Of a stretch of DNA of 7,478 nt, positions 1-6,203 are shown piece by piece. How positions within the stretch are numbered: position 1 is the stretch's first letter; the number at the start of each line of letters is the position of its first letter. The position numbers and the translations under genes were made by a program. The notes under the pieces are model-generated. The model saw only the letters and a list, made by a program, of their open reading frames with translations. It did no database searches and was not told the origin of the DNA. The stretch covers positions 1-7,478 of the forward strand of contig CAUGJN010000092.1 in the NCBI GenBank assembly GCA_959599635.1, read 5' to 3'. Origin of the DNA: an uncultured Collinsella sp. (lineage in GTDB: Bacteria > Actinomycetota > Coriobacteriia > Coriobacteriales > Coriobacteriaceae).

Positions 1-455
1 TCGTCTGCATTCGCGGCGGCGCAGCCCAGACATATACCGCCTCCTTTCTCGAAAAACGCACCGTCGAAGGCGACCTTCGCTCCGTTCGCCGAGTCATCGA
101 CCGAAGCGATGTCGATGCGCAGCTCTAAATTGCATGGATTGCCATCTGCATCGAGCACAACCGAGCGCCACGTGCAGAAAGCGCACCCCGCCTGGGAGCC
201 GTTTGCCTTGTTCGAACGCTTGGTATCCACGACTATCGAGCCGTCCGTATTACGACGAAGGCATCCCGAGGTTGAGATTGCGGCCTGTGCGATCGAAAAA
301 CGCTTGCACGCAATGGCGCTCGACGGATTTGGTGCGGAGCTTAGGGCTGCTGGTAAGGAGCCTGCCATGACGGGAGACGCCCAAGCGGCGACAGGCGTTC
401 CGGTTGCGAGCGCGCCGCAGAGTGCGACGACGGGCAAAAGGTTCTTCGATGCCAT
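1..455 (-). CDS. Secreted cysteine-rich protein, 3' end cut by window edge
   Basis: An open frame of 151 codons runs off the left edge with no stop. The ATG is preceded by AAGGAG five bases upstream. The N-terminus reads as a Sec signal peptide: a short basic start (MASK), a hydrophobic stretch at about residues 5-18, and likely cleavage after AAWA near residue 26. The mature part holds cysteines at 50, 65, 91, 94, 108, 142 and 145, including two CxxC pairs (C91-AF-C94 and C142-LG-C145), around a DADGNPC segment. Outside the membrane these could form disulphides or bind a metal. I do not recognise the family. It begins 18 bases after the stop of the small sortase-like protein and is probably the last visible member of the same operon. 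Coding and export are fairly sure; the function is unknown. Confidence 0.72.
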   Translation of the reverse strand, partial: MASKNLLPVVALCGALATGTPVAAWASPVMAGSLPAALSSAPNPSSAIACKRFSIAQAAISTSGCLRRNTDGSIVVDTKRSNKANGSQAGCAFCTWRSVVLDADGNPCNLELRIDIASVDDSANGAKVAFDGAFFEKGGGICLGCAAANAD

Positions 456-473
456 GGGGTCTCCTTAGCTAAT

Positions 474-755
474 TTAGTGCGGCCTGTCTGTATTTCGTTT
501 CTGGCTGCGTTTGATGTGCAGACCGAGGCCGGCGGTTCCCGCGCCTGCTGCCGTGGCGCCTGCTGTCAAGAGCCATCGTCTGTCGTCTGTCTGTGCCAAC
601 GGTTCCTCGCGGTTGCCGCGGTCGAGCTCCGAGAGGTCGACCGTCACTTGCGTGGCGGCCTGCGCCTGTTCTTGCTGGGCAAAGGCCATGGCTGGCCCAA
701 ACGCTAGGATACTGACGGCGGCGGCCAGGGCGACGGCCTTATGCCGTGTGCGCAC
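474..755 (-). CDS. Tiny secreted protein with sortase-like C-terminal anchor
   Basis: A 93-aa protein from the GTG at 755. Residues 1-26 form a clear signal peptide (MRTRHK, hydrophobic core, FGPAMAFA). The exposed part is only about 30 residues. The C-terminus follows the order of a cell-wall sorting signal: LAQTD at 53-57, a small-residue hydrophobic stretch at about 61-81, and a basic tail KRSQKR at 82-87. The LAxTG motif normally ends in glycine; here it is aspartate. If not cleaved by sortase, the hydrophobic segment would simply anchor the protein in the membrane. A longer form from TTG at 785 is possible, with GAAGG eight bases upstream, but it puts ten extra polar residues before the signal peptide, so I prefer GTG although its SD is weak. 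The gene overlaps the end of the upstream gene by 17 bases, suggesting translational coupling. It resembles in layout the small LPxTG proteins (CscD) of Csc operons; that is an analogy only. Confidence 0.7.
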   Translation of the reverse strand: MRTRHKAVALAAAVSILAFGPAMAFAQQEQAQAATQVTVDLSELDRGNREEPLAQTDDRRWLLTAGATAAGAGTAGLGLHIKRSQKRNTDRPH

Positions 756-1338
756 CGGGCTCGACCGTCCAGGTGATCGTTGCAACCTGATCGCCTTCGC
801 CGGTTACGTGGAAGATGTCACGCGTGACGCGGGCGACGTTTCCGCTTGTCTTGAGCTTAATTTTGTCCGTGCCGCCGGCAATGCCCTGGTAGCCCATGTC
901 GAAGGCTGCATTCTTGGAAAGATCGAGGCCCGTCCCCTGCATTGCGGCGCTGGCGTTCTGGAGTGCGCCGTCGGGGCCGACCTTAAAGTCGATGGAGTTC
1001 TGCGCGGTTCCGGCCTTGGCGTCGGCGGCAATGGTCCAGGTGTTCATGGCGTCGATCTTCATGTTGGTGACATGGATGCCGTAGGCCGAAAGATTGTCGA
1101 TGGTGGTCACGTCTTCCGAGGGGCCCTGAAGCGTGCCGTCGGCCTTGGCGACGAAGGGAATAACCGTCGGAACTTTGAACTCAACGTTGTTGATCTCGGT
1201 CCTGACCATTACTTTCGTGGTTCCAACGCGCCCGGCTGCCATAGCTGGCGTCGGGGCGGCGCTCATTACGAGCACGAGCGCGAGCCCTGCGCCCACGACG
1301 AGCGCTCTGGCTCCGTTCATGTTCCTGGTGATGTCCAT
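739..1338 (-). CDS. Secreted beta-rich surface protein with WxL-like motifs
   Basis: A 199-aa protein with a signal peptide: residues 1-12 polar to basic, a hydrophobic core at about 13-27, and likely cleavage after PAMAA near 35. AAGGA lies seven bases before the ATG. The mature domain is rich in alternating hydrophobic residues. It has a VPTVIPFVAKADG segment at 57-69, an asparagine-rich turn (IDNLS) near 80-84, then W101-T-I and, close to the C-terminus, ATITW190-T-V. Paired tryptophan motifs, one central and one at the very end in an xxITWTx context, recall the WxL peptidoglycan-binding domain of Firmicutes, but the canonical leucine is replaced by I and V. No membrane anchor or sortase signal is present, so retention could rely on cell-wall binding or on its neighbours. 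Secretion is secure; the WxL relation is an inference. Confidence 0.8.
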   Translation of the reverse strand: MDITRNMNGARALVVGAGLALVLVMSAAPTPAMAAGRVGTTKVMVRTEINNVEFKVPTVIPFVAKADGTLQGPSEDVTTIDNLSAYGIHVTNMKIDAMNTWTIAADAKAGTAQNSIDFKVGPDGALQNASAAMQGTGLDLSKNAAFDMGYQGIAGGTDKIKLKTSGNVARVTRDIFHVTGEGDQVATITWTVEPGAHTA

Positions 1339-1358
1339 GGTCGTTCCTTTCTATTCGC

Positions 1359-1375
1359 CGCGGGCCGTCCCCGCG
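1359..1375 (-). other. Small GC hairpin in the operon leader of the 199-aa gene
   Basis: A perfect 6-base inverted repeat (CGCGGG / CCCGCG) with a 5-base loop lies between the membrane-anchored gene and the secreted 199-aa gene, about 20 bases before the latter's start codon. No U-tract follows on the minus strand, so it is not a standard terminator. It could be an mRNA processing or stability element, or chance in G+C-rich DNA. Confidence 0.3.
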
Positions 1376-1428
1376 ATGATTGGACGAATGCTGGTGAATT
1401 GCATGCGGTGCCGCGTCGGCCGAAAAAG

Positions 1429-1938
1429 CTAGTTCTCGGCTTGCTCAACCCGTACCTTGACACGTGTCGGATTGCCGTGGCTGTCGAGGGTCTTGGCATC
1501 GAGTGCCTGGATCTCGATGTACGCCTCGCCTTCTTTGATGTCGCCGGCGGGGCACGTCTCGATTGTCTTGCCGGCCTCGACCACACCGGATTCGTACATG
1601 GTCTCGTCGTTTTGGATGACGCGGAATCGCTGGGGAAATTTATTGTCTTGGACGTTTTGTACGTTGACGCGCAGCTTGCCGTCCTCCTGCAGCTGAGCGA
1701 CCGGCGCGACCGAAATCGTCATCATGTTGTCGCGGACGATGGCATCGAGCTCATCTTGGATTTCTTGTCGCGATTTACCCTCTGCCGTCGTGACTGAGGC
1801 GCCCGCTTCGGGCACGGGCTGCGACTGCCAGGCGTATAGCCCTACGGCGATGAGGGCGCAGACGATAGCCAGGCAGACAACGACGAGTTTCTTGCGACGC
1901 CCCAGTCCTGCGAGGCGGGGCGGCTTCTTCGAACTCAT
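1429..1938 (-). CDS. Membrane-anchored extracellular protein, unknown function
   Basis: A 169-aa protein with a basic N-terminus (GRRKK at 13-17) and one hydrophobic helix at about 18-36. This suggests an uncleaved signal anchor with the remainder outside. A flexible proline/alanine-rich stretch (38-50) and a probable short helix (56-70) lead into a beta-rich domain. Landmarks of that domain are MMTISVAP (72-79), LRVNVQN (89-95), YESGVVEAGKTIE (115-127) and a lone C129. From memory, similar membrane-anchored domains with an ISI...N...YxSG...PG pattern occur next to small surface proteins in Clostridia; this is not verified. The start is fixed by AAGGA six bases upstream. Its ATG overlaps the previous gene's stop as ATGA, so the two are translationally coupled. 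A scaffold or adaptor for the secreted proteins downstream is a reasonable guess. Confidence 0.82.
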   Translation of the reverse strand: MSSKKPPRLAGLGRRKKLVVVCLAIVCALIAVGLYAWQSQPVPEAGASVTTAEGKSRQEIQDELDAIVRDNMMTISVAPVAQLQEDGKLRVNVQNVQDNKFPQRFRVIQNDETMYESGVVEAGKTIETCPAGDIKEGEAYIEIQALDAKTLDSHGNPTRVKVRVEQAEN

Positions 1939-2231
1939 GCGGCGTCCTTGGTGGTATAGACACGTGCGAACGTGGACGGGTCCGCTCCAAAGAGCATGTG
2001 AAGCATCAGACGGCGCGAGTAGATGAGCTCGTCGAAGTCGTGAGGGAGCTCGATGTCGTGGATACGCGCGATGTGGTGGGCGAGCGCCGAGAACGACTCG
2101 GGGTCGCAGATAACATCGGTGGTGACGTGGTAGACCGCCGTATCGGGGAACGCCTCTTCGTCGAAAGGCAGGAGATAGGGATCGTCGTCGGCCTCGATGG
2201 CGACGCCGTACTGGGGCCAGTAATATGCCAT
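1935..2231 (-). CDS. Small cytosolic protein, unknown function
   Basis: A 98-aa acidic protein without signal peptide or membrane helix, rich in D/E, H and aromatic residues (MAYYWPQYG start, DDDPYLLPFDEE near 15-26). GGGAGG lies six bases before the ATG. It is the first gene of the minus-strand cluster and its stop overlaps the next ATG by four bases. No catalytic motif or known domain is visible. The mix of beta-like N-terminal and helical C-terminal sequence (ALAHHIARIH, RRLMLHMLFG) suggests a compact fold. Because everything downstream is exported, a role in regulating or preparing the surface proteins is possible but unsupported. Confidence 0.78.
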   Translation of the reverse strand: MAYYWPQYGVAIEADDDPYLLPFDEEAFPDTAVYHVTTDVICDPESFSALAHHIARIHDIELPHDFDELIYSRRLMLHMLFGADPSTFARVYTTKDAA

Positions 2232-2304
2232 GGGAACCTCCCTGCTTCTGGGGCCAAAACTTCTATCGGTTTTGCCTGTCGACGCCGACCGTATCAGTCA
2301 CTAC

Positions 2305-2341
2305 TTGACCAATTTCTGACCAAATGCTTGACGGATTGACA
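2305..2341. promoter_or_regulatory. Cluster of four TGAC repeats, possible regulator site
   Basis: TGAC occurs at 2306, 2317, 2329 and 2337, three times as TTGAC. The first two are a longer direct repeat, TGACCAA-TTTC-TGACCAA, with an 11-base period, close to one helical turn. A short dyad (GTCA...TGAC) flanks them at 2297-2309. Phased direct repeats in a divergent region are typical of response-regulator or activator sites. The last copy is also a perfect TTGACA -35 box, but no good -10 follows at 16-18 bases. Confidence 0.35.
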
Positions 2342-2467
2342 TCTCCGCAGGTAAAAGATGGTAAAAATTACTTCAATTTTTTTCGAGCGACAATTGCGTG
2401 GTCGCTGGCGGTAAAGCGACATGTGTCAAAAGCATCGTCTGCCGAGGAAACCTTGCCGCTCGCCGAA

Positions 2468-2495
2468 TTGCACGAGCATAAAAATCGCCAATTAT
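2468..2495 (+). promoter_or_regulatory. Candidate promoter for the oxidoreductase/ETF operon
   Basis: TTGCAC, a 16-base spacer and AATTAT lie about 80 bases before the GTG at 2578. Each hexamer matches the sigma-70/SigA consensus only partly (3/6 and 4/6). An overlapping alternative is TTGCCG-N18-CATAAA at 2453-2482. The position and local AT-richness are favourable, but the call is tentative. Confidence 0.3.
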
Positions 2496-2577
2496 GGAGA
2501 CGGTCTCGAACACGTCGACGAAACGATGCGGTAACATCTCCCTGCAAACACTGTAGTTAGCTAAAGGGGGAGTTCGC

Positions 2578-4179
2578 GTGTCTGCAACCATCAAACCCTT
2601 CACCGACGAGTTCGAAGAGTATGGCCGCGATGAATCTCGTGCATCGGGCAAAGCATCGAGCATCTCGTTTCCGACAACGGAAGACGAGGTCCGTGCCATT
2701 TTGGAAACGCTCCATGCCGAGCGTGTCCCGGTAACGGTTCAGGGCGCCCGAACCGGCCTTGCCGCCGGTGCCGTGCCCCACGGTGGGCATATCCTCAATA
2801 CTTCCCGTATGAATCGCTACTTGGGCCTTCGCCGCGATGAACAAGGCCAATTTCTGCTGCGCGTGGAGCCGGGCGTTGTGCTCTCGGAGCTGCGTAAGCA
2901 GCTGAGCAAGAAGGTACTGCCGACCGCTGGTTGGGACCAGGCATCGCTTGAGGCCTACGAGGAGTTCCAAGAGTCCCCCGAGCAGTTCTTTCCCACCGAT
3001 CCCACCGAGGCATCTGCCTGTCTGGGCGGTATGGCGGCATGCAACGCTTCCGGCGCCCGTAGCTACGCTTACGGTCCCATGCGTCCGCACGTCACGGGCC
3101 TTCACGTCGCGCTGACCGACGGTGACCTGCTCGAGCTTCGGCGTGGCGAAGTTTTTGCCCGGGGCCGCCACCTGTCACTCGTGACGGCGGAAGGTCGTGC
3201 GCTCGAGCTTGATCTTCCCACCTACACCATGCCCAAGACCAAAAATGCCTCGGGCTATTTCGTCGCGGACGACATGGATGCCATCGGCCTCTTTATCGGT
3301 GCCTGCGGAACGCTCGGCGTCATCACCGAGCTCGAGATTGCCCTGCAGCCGGCACCGGAGGTCGTTTGGGGCGTGAGCTGTTTCTTTGACAGCGAAGACA
3401 AGGCCGTGTCCTTTACCGATTCCGTGCGTCCCGTCCTATCACATGCAGCCGCCATCGAATATTTCGATGCAGGCGCCCTGGATATCCTGCGCCGTCAGCG
3501 TGAGCAGTCGACGGCGTTTTCTTCGCTGCCGGCGCTCGACAAAGAGGCCAAGGTCTGCGTCTACGTGGAGCTCGATTGCGATGACGAGAAGCAGGCGACT
3601 GAGGAACTGTATCACCTGGGATGGGTACTGGAGCTTGCGGGCGGTCGTGACGATGCGACCTGGGTCGCGCGCACCGAGGTCGATCGCGAATGCCAGCGAT
3701 TCTTCCGTCATGCGGTGCCAGAGAGCGTCAATATGCTTATCGACGAGCGTCGCCGCACCGACCCCACCATCACCAAGCTGGGATCGGACATGTCGGTGCC
3801 CAATGCGCGCCTGGCCGACGTTGTCGCTCTCTATCGCCACACGTTGGCCGAAAGCGGGCTCGAGTCTGCCGCCTGGGGCCATATCGGCAACAACCATCTG
3901 CATGTGAACATCCTGCCGCGCGATGCGCAAGACTACCGTCGTGGTGGAGAACTCTTTGCCCAGTGGGCTTCCGAGGTCACGGCCATGGGCGGTGCCGTTT
4001 CTGCCGAGCACGGCGTCGGCAAGATCAAGGCGGGCTTTCTTGAGACGATGTACGGCCACGAGGCCATGGTCGAGTCGGCCCGTCTCAAGCTCCAACTCGA
4101 CCCTGCCGGACAGCTGGGCCGCGGAAACCTGTTTACGGAGAAGCTCTTGGATGAACTCGTCCAGAAAGGGGGCGCGTGA
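2578..4179 (+). CDS. FAD-binding 2-hydroxyacid dehydrogenase, D-LDH/GlcD family
   Basis: A 533-aa flavoprotein of the GlcD/D-lactate dehydrogenase family. The N-terminal PCMH FAD-binding domain shows GARTGLAAGAVP (56-67), DPTEASACLGG...NASG (141-159), the YGPMRPHVTGLHVALTDG stretch (165-182) and GTLGVITELEI (244-254). The C-terminal oxidase domain shows GHIGNNHLHVN (434-444), SAEHGVGKIK (475-484) and LDPAGQLGRGNLF (507-519); H435, H442 and E477-H478 are the likely metal/substrate residues. It is longer than the usual 460-480 aa, with extra sequence near 112-138 and 198-222. Start: GTG with AAAGGGGGAG five bases before it and an in-frame stop at 2554. Followed at once by etfB and ferredoxin-fused etfA, it is probably the dehydrogenase of an electron-confurcating complex like A. 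woodii LctD. Lactate is the likeliest substrate, but another 2-hydroxy acid is possible. Confidence 0.9.
   Translation: MSATIKPFTDEFEEYGRDESRASGKASSISFPTTEDEVRAILETLHAERVPVTVQGARTGLAAGAVPHGGHILNTSRMNRYLGLRRDEQGQFLLRVEPGVVLSELRKQLSKKVLPTAGWDQASLEAYEEFQESPEQFFPTDPTEASACLGGMAACNASGARSYAYGPMRPHVTGLHVALTDGDLLELRRGEVFARGRHLSLVTAEGRALELDLPTYTMPKTKNASGYFVADDMDAIGLFIGACGTLGVITELEIALQPAPEVVWGVSCFFDSEDKAVSFTDSVRPVLSHAAAIEYFDAGALDILRRQREQSTAFSSLPALDKEAKVCVYVELDCDDEKQATEELYHLGWVLELAGGRDDATWVARTEVDRECQRFFRHAVPESVNMLIDERRRTDPTITKLGSDMSVPNARLADVVALYRHTLAESGLESAAWGHIGNNHLHVNILPRDAQDYRRGGELFAQWASEVTAMGGAVSAEHGVGKIKAGFLETMYGHEAMVESARLKLQLDPAGQLGRGNLFTEKLLDELVQKGGA
4165..4172 (+). promoter_or_regulatory. Ribosome binding site deciding the etfB start
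   Basis: AAAGGGGG sits inside the last codons of the oxidoreductase gene. It is three bases from a GTG at 4176 that overlaps the upstream stop, and nine bases from the ATG at 4182. The second spacing is the normal one, so ATG 4182 is preferred. Confidence 0.6.
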
Positions 4180-4181
4180 AG

Positions 4182-4997
4182 ATGAGTGATTTCCATATGG
4201 TGGTGTGCGTCAAGGCGGTGCCCGGAAGCACCGAGATCAAGATGGACCCCAAGACCAATACTATCGTGCGTGATGGCAGACAGGCGGTCATTAATCCCTT
4301 CGATGCAAGTGCCCTCGAATGTGCGCTAGCGCTGAAGGACGACTATATCGGCTTTGGCATGGACGTGCGTGTGACGGTGGTGTCGATGGGCATCCCCGCG
4401 ACAGAATCGCTGCTGCGCGACTGCATCGCCCGCGGTGCCGACGACGCGCTGCTGCTGACCGACCGAGCCTTTGCGGGCGCCGATACCCTAGCCACCACCT
4501 ATGCCCTCAAATGCGGCATCGAGGCACTCGATGAGGACTTTGACCTGCTCATCTGCGGCAAGATGGCAGTGGACGGCGATACGGCCCAGATCGGCCCCGA
4601 GCTGGCCGGCGCCTTTGGGATCCCCTGCGTGACCGACGTGAGCTGTGTGCAGAGCGCGGGATTTACGACGTGTGGCTCGCTGGCGCTCGTTCACGGCTGC
4701 GATGCCGGCGAGGAGACGGTGTACCTGGAGATGCCGTGTGCGATGACGACTGCCAAGGAGATTGGCCAGCTGCGCATGCCGAGTATTGCCGGTATTCGCG
4801 CGGCCGAGGATGCAGACGTGCGCGTGGCCAGCGCTGCCGACGTAAACGCCGACCCCTCGCGTTGCGGCCTTGCCGGATCACCGACGCAGGTCGTGCGCTC
4901 GTTTGTGCCCGACCGTGACCAAACGTGCGAGGCCGTTGAGGGAACGGCGTCCGAGCAGGCGGTAAAACTTGCCAAGATTATTGAGGGGATGGCATAG
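4182..4997 (+). CDS. etfB: Electron transfer flavoprotein beta subunit
   Basis: EtfB/FixA family, 271 aa from the ATG at 4182 (273 aa if GTG 4176 is used), close to the family length of about 260. The N-terminus has the family pattern VCVKAVPGSTEIKMDP, then VINPFDASALECALALK. The nucleotide/FAD-binding signature CGKMAVDGDTAQIGPELA lies at about 125-142. In ordinary ETFs this subunit binds AMP; in bifurcating ETFs it binds the FAD that exchanges electrons with NAD(H). The ferredoxin-bearing partner suggests the bifurcating type. It is a cytosolic subunit forming a heterodimer with the next gene product. It begins two bases after the dehydrogenase stop, and its stop codon directly abuts the next ATG, so the three genes are certainly co-translated from one mRNA. 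Confidence 0.93.
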   Translation: MSDFHMVVCVKAVPGSTEIKMDPKTNTIVRDGRQAVINPFDASALECALALKDDYIGFGMDVRVTVVSMGIPATESLLRDCIARGADDALLLTDRAFAGADTLATTYALKCGIEALDEDFDLLICGKMAVDGDTAQIGPELAGAFGIPCVTDVSCVQSAGFTTCGSLALVHGCDAGEETVYLEMPCAMTTAKEIGQLRMPSIAGIRAAEDADVRVASAADVNADPSRCGLAGSPTQVVRSFVPDRDQTCEAVEGTASEQAVKLAKIIEGMA

Positions 4998-6203
4998 ATG
5001 AGCGGGCTGATTATCGATAGCGAAGCCTGTATCGGCTGCGGTCGCTGCGTTCGCGCCTGCGCCTCGGGCGGCATTGTGGTGGAGGGCGAGCGCCCCAATC
5101 GCTGTGCCCGCGTAACCGACGGCTGTATCCTGTGCGGCGGGTGCGTCGACGCCTGCCCCGTCAACGCCATCTCGATCGAGCGCGACGAGGCTGCCGGCGC
5201 GGCAGACCTTGACGCATATCGAGACATTTGGGTCTTCGTGCAAACTGACGAGCACGATGCCGTGACATCCGTGGCCTTCGAGCTCATGGGCAAGGGGCGC
5301 GAGCTTGCCGATGCACGCGGCTGTCGCCTGGTGGCGCTGATCGGCATGGGTTCCGAGGGCTCGCTCGGGGACCTCGAACACCTGGTTTGTGCCGGCGCGG
5401 ACGAAGTTCTGGTCTGTCGTGACGAGCGCCTGTGCCAGAACGATGCGGAGGTCTACGCCCGGCTGATCTGCGATTTGGTGGCCGAGCGCAAGCCCGAGGC
5501 AATTCTGTACGGCGCGACCGCCTTTGGTCGCGAGCTGGCGCCTGGCGTTGCCGTGCGCCTGCAGACGGGCCTCACGGCCGACTGCACCGTGCTTTCGATG
5601 GATGCGGAGACGGGCTTGCTGCAGCAGACGCGCCCGGCGTTTGGCGGCAACCTGATGGCCACCATTATCTGCCCCAACCACCGTCCTCAGATGGCAACGG
5701 TGCGCCCCGGCATCTTTAAGGCGCCCGAGTTTGACTATAGCCGCTCCGGCACGATTACCCAGGTAGTGCTTGCGGATGACGTTAAGGCCCGTGTCGAGAT
5801 CTCGATTCCCGCCGAGGAGTGGGGACAACAGGCCTCAATTGCCGACGCCGATCGCCTGGTTGTGGTGGGCCGCGGCATCGACTCCAAGAAGAATCTGCCC
5901 CTGATGCGAAAACTCGCCGATGCCCTAGGCGCCGAGCTTGGTTGCACGCGCCCCGTCGTGGAGGCGGGCTGGCTGGAGTATCGCCACCAGATTGGCCAGA
6001 CAGGCGTGTCGGTCTCGCCCAAGCTCCTCGTGAGTATCGGCGTCTCGGGTGCTATCCAGCATCTCGCCGGCATCGGTGGGGCGGAGTGCATTGTCGCCAT
6101 CAATGAGGACCCGGATGCCCCCATCTTCGGCGCCGCCCAGTACAAGGTCGTCGGCGATGCCGTTGAGATCGTTGAGGAGCTCCTAGCTCAGCTTGAGCAC
6201 TAG
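4998..6203 (+). CDS. etfA: ETF alpha subunit with N-terminal 2[4Fe-4S] ferredoxin domain
   Basis: A 401-aa EtfA/FixB, about 70 residues longer than plain EtfA. Residues 1-64 are a bacterial-type ferredoxin with CIGCGRCVRAC (C11, C14, C17, C21) and CILCGGCVDACP (C43, C46, C49, C53), enough for two [4Fe-4S] clusters. The EtfA body follows, from about 75. The C-terminal FAD domain shows VVGRGI (289-294), RPVVEAGW (318-325), IGQTG (332-336), SIGVSGAIQHLAGI (347-360), and INEDPDAPIFGAAQYKVVGD near the end. Ferredoxin-fused EtfA is known from LctC (lactate dehydrogenase) and CarE (caffeyl-CoA reductase) complexes, where ETF splits or joins electrons among NADH, ferredoxin and the dehydrogenase. GAGGGG nine bases before the ATG is the SD. 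The stop overlaps that of the opposing HD-domain gene. Confidence 0.94.
   Translation: MSGLIIDSEACIGCGRCVRACASGGIVVEGERPNRCARVTDGCILCGGCVDACPVNAISIERDEAAGAADLDAYRDIWVFVQTDEHDAVTSVAFELMGKGRELADARGCRLVALIGMGSEGSLGDLEHLVCAGADEVLVCRDERLCQNDAEVYARLICDLVAERKPEAILYGATAFGRELAPGVAVRLQTGLTADCTVLSMDAETGLLQQTRPAFGGNLMATIICPNHRPQMATVRPGIFKAPEFDYSRSGTITQVVLADDVKARVEISIPAEEWGQQASIADADRLVVVGRGIDSKKNLPLMRKLADALGAELGCTRPVVEAGWLEYRHQIGQTGVSVSPKLLVSIGVSGAIQHLAGIGGAECIVAINEDPDAPIFGAAQYKVVGDAVEIVEELLAQLEH

Larger units (their letters stand above)
2232..2577. other. Divergent intergenic control region
   Basis: This 346-base gap separates the minus-strand surface-protein cluster from the plus-strand oxidoreductase/ETF genes and should carry promoters for both. 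It is clearly more AT-rich than the coding DNA (A/T runs near 2352-2386 and 2478-2496). It holds a cluster of TGAC repeats (2305-2341) and a tandem GGTAAAA pair at 2350 and 2360. No credible gene is present on either strand. I found no convincing minus-strand promoter; TTGTCG-N17-TAATTT (2393 down to 2365) is only a weak match. Confidence 0.6.

Noticed and set aside
1359..1375. Rho-independent terminator between two surface-protein genes
   Set aside because: The stem is only six base pairs and no U-run follows it in the direction of transcription, so it is listed only as a small hairpin.
511..1797. A 428-codon open frame on the plus strand across the surface-protein cluster
   Set aside because: It lies antisense to three minus-strand genes that have signal peptides or membrane anchors and, for the two larger ones, good ribosome sites. 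Its own product has no recognisable domain and is a low-complexity G+C-rich translation, a common shadow in such genomes.
2336..2367. Plus-strand promoter built on the perfect TTGACA at 2336
   Set aside because: At the usual 16-18 base spacing there is only TGGTAA or GGTAAA; TAAAAA appears at 20 bases, which is too far.
2350..2369. Tandem GGTAAAA copies as a mobile-element or origin repeat
   Set aside because: There are only two short copies in AT-rich intergenic DNA, without flanking inverted repeats, DnaA-type boxes or associated genes.
3439..4095. A 218-codon minus-strand open frame opposite the oxidoreductase
   Set aside because: It mirrors a well-conserved flavoprotein region; the reverse frame stays open because of codon bias.
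4878..5828. A 316-codon minus-strand open frame opposite etfA
   Set aside because: The plus strand encodes unmistakable EtfA with ferredoxin motifs; the antisense product shows no domain and has no plausible ribosome site or context.
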